Program-made: the position numbers and the translations under genes
Notes under the pieces: model-generated
Seen by the model: only the letters and a program-made list of their open reading frames with translations
The model's database searches: none
What the model was told of the DNA's origin: nothing
Assembly: GCA_034509495.1 (NCBI GenBank)
Contig: CM067514.1
Location: 7,590,259-7,654,258, forward strand
From: Acestrorhynchus altus
Taxonomy: Eukaryota > Chordata > Actinopteri > Characiformes > Acestrorhynchidae
DNA: 64,000 nucleotides
Reading direction: 5' to 3'
Shown here: positions 58,479 through 64,000 of the stretch, one piece after another
Position numbering within the stretch: position 1 is the stretch's first letter
How the letters are laid out: every line of letters starts with the position of its first letter

Positions 58479-58745
58479 ACCTTTCAGAAGCCGAGCCAGT
58501 TTTAATCCTGGTTTCGGGATGGACTCTGTCACGCTCTCCTTTGTCTTGCCAGCTCTCTTCAGCTCGATTACTGTGTTTCCTTGGTTTGACAGTGGGTGAA
58601 TGAGCAGATGCGGTTGTCACTCTGGTATCCCCACGTTTGTAATGGCTCTTGTTTCTTAGCAAAAGCTGACATTTACTTTCCGTATTTGGAGGTACATGTG
58701 GCACAAGTACATAAAGACGTGACGTGGCCAGAAACCTACCAGACC
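58479..58745 (+). repeat. dispersed repeat, copy 2 of 2 (unnamed)
   Basis: The counterpart of 2430-2720. 'cacctttcag', 'ggatggactctgtcac' and 'gctctccttt' are aligned in the same order, followed by diverged sequence of equal length. Confidence 0.6.
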
Positions 58746-58947
58746 ACTGTTTTTTAGAATTAATATATTAAATGTTGCAGGAATGGTTGCACACTGATGT
58801 CATCAATCAGTTTTGGCCTCTACCCACTCAGGAATCCTACTGCTTTCAATTAAAACATCCTTAATTACTGCTGCTTTGATTGTTTTTTTGAGAATAAATT
58901 GGTGGGATTCTCCCAGTCCCCCATTATTAAGCGGATATACTCGGTAT

Positions 58948-59232
58948 TGTACATCAATCAGCCAAATTAGTGTTTCTACACTTACTGTCCATTTCATCAG
59001 CTCCACTGTGTAGTGCTCTTATTGTAGACTGTAGTCCAGCTCTTTCTCTGCAGTGTATTCTCCTCCTTTCCTCGGGTTCTACAATGGCCAGAACCCCTAC
59101 AGGACAATTACAGATTTATAACAGAGTGGACAGTGAGAGGATACAGTGTTTAAGCACTCCAGCATCACGACTGTGCCTGATTCACATGTAGAAACAAGGA
59201 GATGGCCATAATGTTATGGCTGACAGGTGTAA
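58948..59232. mobile_element. family A MITE, short copy
   Basis: Left 'catcaatcagccaaattagt' and right 'ataatgttatggctgacagg' are inverted terminal repeats. Internal 'ctgcagtgtattctcctcct' and 'aatggccagaacccctacag' match the longer copies. A large internal section is missing. Confidence 0.75.
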
Positions 59233-60261
59233 ATATCAATTTTTATACCATGATAGACCTAAAACCAGAATAGTGCAGCAGCCCTAGTGTATATGTAGTA
59301 AAAAGTCCAGGGCAAAGGTCACAACTTTGCCCCATAAACAAATAATGAAGCATAATGAGGTGTATTCTTAGATCTGCCCTTCTCACAACCTTGAGCTGGA
59401 TCAGGGACAAGTCATCATTGTGTAGGCTTTGGAGTGTTTCACAGCTCTGTCGAAGAATAGAGGGCTCTTTGTGAGGAGCGAGTGGCAGTTCATTTCATAG
59501 CAGAGCGCTGTGTTTACTGAAGCAGTGACCAGACAGAAAGACAGCAGTTAAGTCAATATTTATTCCATTTATTCCACTTTATGCTCCTGTTTCTCATCAC
59601 GGTCTTTATATCTGTTAATCCAGTAACAGAGAATGGCTTTCTGAAAGGAGCATTCGGAAGTGTGATGACATAAATACAGTGTTCAACCTTATCAACCATT
59701 GTTCCATCTCATTCATTTTGGCCTTTGTAGACATCTGTAAACATAGCAAAAGAGAGTGTCCTGATAAGACTTGTGAGGAAAAAAAAAGGCAATTTGTCAT
59801 TAGGTCCCCCTCTGTAAGATTCATCTGAACAGAACTAAGCAGGCATACAAGAAAAGAACACAAGCTCAAAAACATCTAGAACATCTAGCATACAACATGC
59901 AGGTTTCAGCTAAAGCAGTCCCAGTCAAGCGTCACATGAGGACATTGACTGTCTGCAAAATGATCTTAATTCATAAAAATGTCAACACAGCAATGTGTAC
60001 CGCCTGCTTCTGGAACAATTCAACTCTGAACATTTTTGGGGAAAAAAATAGATTGGGCTTGTAATCGTAATTGCTCAGATCAGAAGAACAGGAGGCGTGG
60101 GTTTTGGATCACGTCTCCAGAAGTTCTTCAGAAGACAACGTCCCGAATCAGATCCTACATCAACCTTCCACTCTGAAACATTTAATGAAGACCAGTCCTG
60201 AGTGTATAATATTTAAACGGCTTCCTATGATGAGATCCTGTCCTAATGGTTAGCAGCACCT
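59233..60261. other. intergenic, nothing recognised
   Basis: No supported gene. Open frames of 60-86 codons lack recognisable domains. Confidence 0.4.
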
Positions 60262-60695
60262 ACACTATATGTCCAAATGTTTGTGGACACCCCTTCTACT
60301 GAATACATTCAGCTACTTTATGTTGCACACACAGCTCTGCTAGTCCCTGAAGAGAGGTACAATAGAACTCTGTAGGAGATAAACAAACATGAACCTATTA
60401 TCACCTAATACCAGACAGAGGCTAGCTAGTGTGGAATTCTGTGCACTGTGTTGTCTGTTGAGGGGATGAAGAGGGGAGTTGGAGATGAGGTGGGCAGGTC
60501 ATGATCCAACATCCTGACCTCACTAATGGTTTCAATGCAATCAAATCATCACAGCGATGCTCCAAAATCTAGTAGAAAGCCTTGGACAGTGAAGACTGCC
60601 AACAAAAGCTGGATAAACATTTTTTAAATCTTTGATTTGGGAAGAAACAATGAGAAAGCAGGTGTCCCAATACTTTTATCCATATAGTGCATGTA
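60262..60695 (+). mobile_element. family B Tc1-like MITE, complete ends
   Basis: Begins 'cactatatgtccaaatgttt' and ends 'acttttatccatatagtg', giving inverted ~14-bp termini. It is the best-bounded copy of this family in the window. Confidence 0.8.
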
Positions 60696-61618
60696 CCGTG
60701 CTGCTCCACAACCAAGTAGAGGTGTTCCATGGAACCTGCTGCTCTAAATGTGGACTGCATTCCCTGAAGCATAAATACATGAGTCTGATTCAGTCGTAGG
60801 AGCCAAATGCCAAACCGCTCTAGTCCAACTCAATATAAGAGAGCTAATCTATGACCAGGCTGTGCCACTATTTATAGTGATCATAATTCCCAAGACATTA
60901 TCTACATCAGCACTAAAATTCTGTGATGTTTTGCAAAAACCAGCCCTGGTTCACTACAATTGCCTGAGTTGTGAAGTCTGCTGCATTTGAACCCATTTCC
61001 TTTCACATTATCTGCATAGTAAGAATAGAAAGTGTCAAATGTAGTTGTTGAGAACAGATCTTTGCATAGTGATTCGAGCCATTCGCAACATCCGTATTTA
61101 AACAAACATACATAGCTCCATCCCAAACCTATTTCCCTCCTTGAAAACACCTAGGAATGGCTCAAACAAGAAACCTGTCCAGTATGCATGTAACATTGCT
61201 GTTTCAGTCCCGCAGAGTTCATGTTTGACTCCGTTTCACCTTAACGAGGTATTGATACATAAATTTCCGATAACGTGGAACAAAAAGTTACACCTTTGTA
61301 AACCTTAATGTTGAGTAGCACATCAGTCATGTTAACAATAAATAACTCAAATGAAAAGCTGGAATGAACTAAACAAAGCCTACAGCAGAGTACAATCTAA
61401 GAGCTTACCCTGTTTTCAAGAGGTACTCACTGGTTGGTGCGTTGTGGGCATCAATGAATGAATGCCACAAGACCATTTCTCCTGGGTGAAGCACTGAGAA
61501 ACGTGGTCTAAACTTGTGTAAAATGAGTGTAAACAGCAATTAATAAATATGTATGCTTAATTATTACAATTATTTACCTTCTACGGCATCTATAATTTCC
61601 AATCAATTGCTTGTCTAA
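60696..61618. other. intergenic, nothing recognised
   Basis: No gene or named repeat was seen. Confidence 0.4.
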
Positions 61619-62327
61619 TATACACAATGTCAAAAAGTAGTTGCAACCAGAAGGAATCAACGATTGCTATACACAACTGCAATGCTGTCATGCCAGACTG
61701 TCTTAGAGTGGAGACGACCAACTTCTGAATGTAGAGACACCATAGTGAGTGCCAAGACCAACAGTTGTCACGCATCACATGTCCTGAAGGCTGGGCGCCA
61801 TGGTGTGGGCTGCAATTTTGTACGATGCTACCTCTGGGTCTTCCTTACAGGCACTTTGACGGCCCAACGCTATGTTAATGAGGTCTTGCAACCAGTGAGC
61901 CACACTCCGGTGTGCTGCTCCAACAGGACGTTTGTCTGCACACTGCTTCCTTGTCAAGAGCTCACTTTGAAGACACACATACTATGCCATGGTCAGTTGC
62001 ATCGCCAGATTTATCCCTGATTCAAAATGTGTGGGATGCTATTGGATGTGCTATCAACACTCCACCCCTACTGCCAAATCTGCAGGAACTGAGGGAGAAA
62101 ATTCAAGCTGCATGGGATGGATTATCACAGGACACCATTAGGAACCTCTACAACTCCATTTTGAGACATCTGGCATGTTGCGTTAAACCCGACACCATAC
62201 TAACCGACACTACTTTTATACGTGTAGATCAATAAATATAAACCATATCGGTTTGTCTTCTTTCCCAATAACATTGCAATCGGACACTTTCTTCTGGGTG
62301 CAACTGTTTTTGGACAGTGAGTGTACA
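61619..62327 (+). mobile_element. Tc1-like transposon, internally deleted (best copy)
   Basis: Termini 'tacacaatgtcaaaaagtag' (left) and '...gtttttggacagtgagtgta' (right) are inverted, followed inward by 'ttgcaaccagaagg' and its complement. The 3' half encodes SVASPDLSLIQNVWDAIG then LQELREKIQAAWDGLSQ, a Tc1 transposase C-terminus. An upstream fragment (FLTGTLTAQRYVNEVLQPV) is in frame, but the N-terminal DNA-binding domain is missing. Relatives are at 617, 22082 and 46700. Confidence 0.85.
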
Positions 62328-63675
62328 AACGTGCACAATGCCGCAGAATGGAAAGTTTCAGCACTCATCCCATCCTGAGACATATGCAACATTCAGTCAG
62401 ATGGTTTGATCTTTCATGCAGTCTTTTTTACACAACAGCATACCATTTTACCAGAAATCATAACGAAACTAAAAAAAGATCATACCTGTCTCAATATAAA
62501 AGCATAACACAAAACAACTCTCCAGTGACAAAGGCAACATCATCATTCATTTGTACACGCCTCAACGGTAACAGCTAGCATCGTGAGGTGCTGGGCCCCA
62601 CTGGAATAAGAGAGGTAATGAACATATTATACAGTACAGTGACAAAAGAGCAGAGGAAGCGACGGAGTTGGTTGAGAGTTGGTCGAAGCGCTCAAAAAAC
62701 CCTTAATGATATCCTGGCTCAGCTGAGGAACTTGCAGTGTGAGTGACGTGCAAAATTTGAAGGAGAAAAGAGCAGGTCAATGTGACCGGTAAGAGAGAAC
62801 AGTGTGCGAGTGGGTCGCTGTGTTTTGCTCTCAGGCTTGGAGGACGACTGCTGGCCCTCGGCATCCCTGAGTGCCTGGACAAGAATGAACGTGTGCTGTG
62901 CTCTGTACACTAGCGTGGAGGCATCAGGACATACTTCACTGTACCACGAACCAGAGGTTTTCAGGGTGAACCCATTTTCGTTCTAGATAATCATTTTTAA
63001 GCATATAGTAGCACAGTAGTCAACTATATCTGGGCTTCTTTTCAGCAGAAAACAGAGGGACTCAGGGTGGTGTTTGAGTACTGGCAGAGAAAGTGTAAGT
63101 AAATGTACATGTTTTTCAAGTGTGAATTGGCATAATGAACATATAGTCCACATATGGGCCTGTATGACCACTACAGAGGCCAGTTGTCTGGCTGGGCACT
63201 GAGAAAGCCTGTGCTGAGGTAGTTTTATCCGTGGATTTTAGCTCGTCAGTGACATGTTTCCGGCAGGAGGAGGGAGTCCTTACTCCAGCCATGAAACTGA
63301 CAAGACTGTAGCAGTGGGCTGAATGTGGGGTGTGGCTACGTTTCCCTCCCCGCACTGTAGTTCCTTGTGCAAATAGTAGAGTCCCTCCTTTACGGAAGTG
63401 TTTTACTGCTTTGAGGGCTAGAACTGTAGTAGGTAGGCCCTGAAACCGGAACAAGAAAAATCTCTATATAACATGCTTGTTCATATCAGAGGAAATCAAA
63501 CATTCTTTACCCTGCTGTTAAATTTAGATTTTTGTATATAAATAAGTGTAGAGTTTATGTTCAAGACAGTCTTGTAATCCTTGCCTCCTGAAGCAGTTCC
63601 ACTCACTGTTTCATTTCAAGAGCAACAAGGAAATAGAGCCCCAGAACTAAAGTTTGCATTTGTTTGAACTGTTGA
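62328..63675 (-). other. znf821: probable znf821 3' UTR and downstream DNA
   Basis: Lies immediately 3' of the znf821 stop on the minus strand. No repeat dominates and no polyadenylation signal was fixed. How much is transcribed is unknown. Confidence 0.4.
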
Positions 63676-64000
63676 CTAGGGCAGCTTCATAAACAGCCCA
63701 TTATCCATGGACGAGACGGGCATGGAGAAGGGGAATTGAAATAAGTTCATGTCAGCGGTGAGTGCAGCCATGGCGGCCGGGTCGTGCTCAATCTGTGTGC
63801 GCAATGTCGGGTCGATCTTCTCCAGCCGCCTCTTGAGCCTCTTGGCCTCTCTCTCGCGCACCAGCCGAGCTTGCCTCTTCTCGGGAGTCTCGTTGGCTCG
63901 CTTGACCCGCATGGCCTCACGATCCCGCTGCAGCCTCCGTGCCCGCTGCTCATCCGTCTCCTGCATGCGCTGCATGCGTTTGGCCTCACGGTCCCGAAGC
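63676..64000 (-). CDS. znf821: zinc finger protein 821, C-terminal exon (partial)
   Basis: The frame is open from the right window edge to a stop at 63676, so only the last ~107 residues are visible. They contain the STPR domain: 23-residue repeats beginning RDREAKRMQ, RDREAMRVK and REREAKRLK, rich in Arg and Glu and able to bind DNA in related proteins. A short tail (PAAMAALTADMNLFQFPF...) follows. The zinc fingers lie outside the window. ZNF821 neighbours ATXN1L in mammals, convergently as here, which supports the call (neighbourhood from memory). Confidence 0.9.
   Translation of the reverse strand, partial: LRDREAKRMQRMQETDEQRARRLQRDREAMRVKRANETPEKRQARLVREREAKRLKRRLEKIDPTLRTQIEHDPAAMAALTADMNLFQFPFSMPVSSMDNGLFMKLP

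Overview
The window is nuclear DNA from a vertebrate, almost certainly a teleost fish. Genes are split by short GT-AG introns, promoters are CpG-rich, and the intergenic DNA is full of Tc1/mariner-type transposon relics, MITEs, a 5'-truncated LINE and many microsatellites. The repeat families are ones I associate with ostariophysan fishes (characins, catfishes and allies). That placement is an inference from memory; no search was run.

Four protein-coding genes are recognisable. (1) kmt5b (histone H4K20 methyltransferase) runs leftward: nine coding exons between 28082 and 23255, plus a non-coding first exon ending at 31647. The joined reading frame closes exactly (823 codons plus stop). (2) hsbp1 (heat-shock-factor-binding protein 1) runs leftward, 42517 to 39771, in three coding exons; its second intron has the full signature of a U12-type AT-AC intron. 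(3) atxn1l (ataxin-1-like) runs rightward with two coding exons (45497-46600 and 48262-49629), a CpG-rich 5' region near 43.5-43.8 kb and a probable 3' UTR of up to 6.7 kb. (4) The C-terminal end of znf821 enters from the right edge on the minus strand (64000-63676) and is recognised by its 23-residue STPR repeats. A CpG-rich stretch at 7.2-7.7 kb with a strong minus-strand splice donor may be the first exon of a fifth, leftward gene whose body lies outside the window.

Layout: 0-7 kb, repeats; 7.2-7.7 kb, possible promoter; 7.7-9.3 kb, a pentanucleotide array and a LINE; 9.3-23 kb, transposon-rich intergenic DNA; 23.2-32 kb, kmt5b with a 38-bp minisatellite in intron 1; 32-39.7 kb, intergenic repeats; 39.8-42.6 kb, hsbp1; 43.5-56.3 kb, atxn1l; 56.5-63.6 kb, transposons and a large AT-repeat block; 63.7-64 kb, znf821.

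The genes do not form an operon-like unit. kmt5b, atxn1l and znf821 are chromatin or transcription proteins, and hsbp1 controls heat-shock factor. The most interesting non-gene signals are two related palindromic elements with an NRF1-like core and compensatory arm changes, both close to promoter-like regions; the U12 intron of hsbp1; a frame-disrupting 20-nt microexon in the kmt5b catalytic domain; and an ATXN1-like RRWSAP motif plus polyQ tract in atxn1l.
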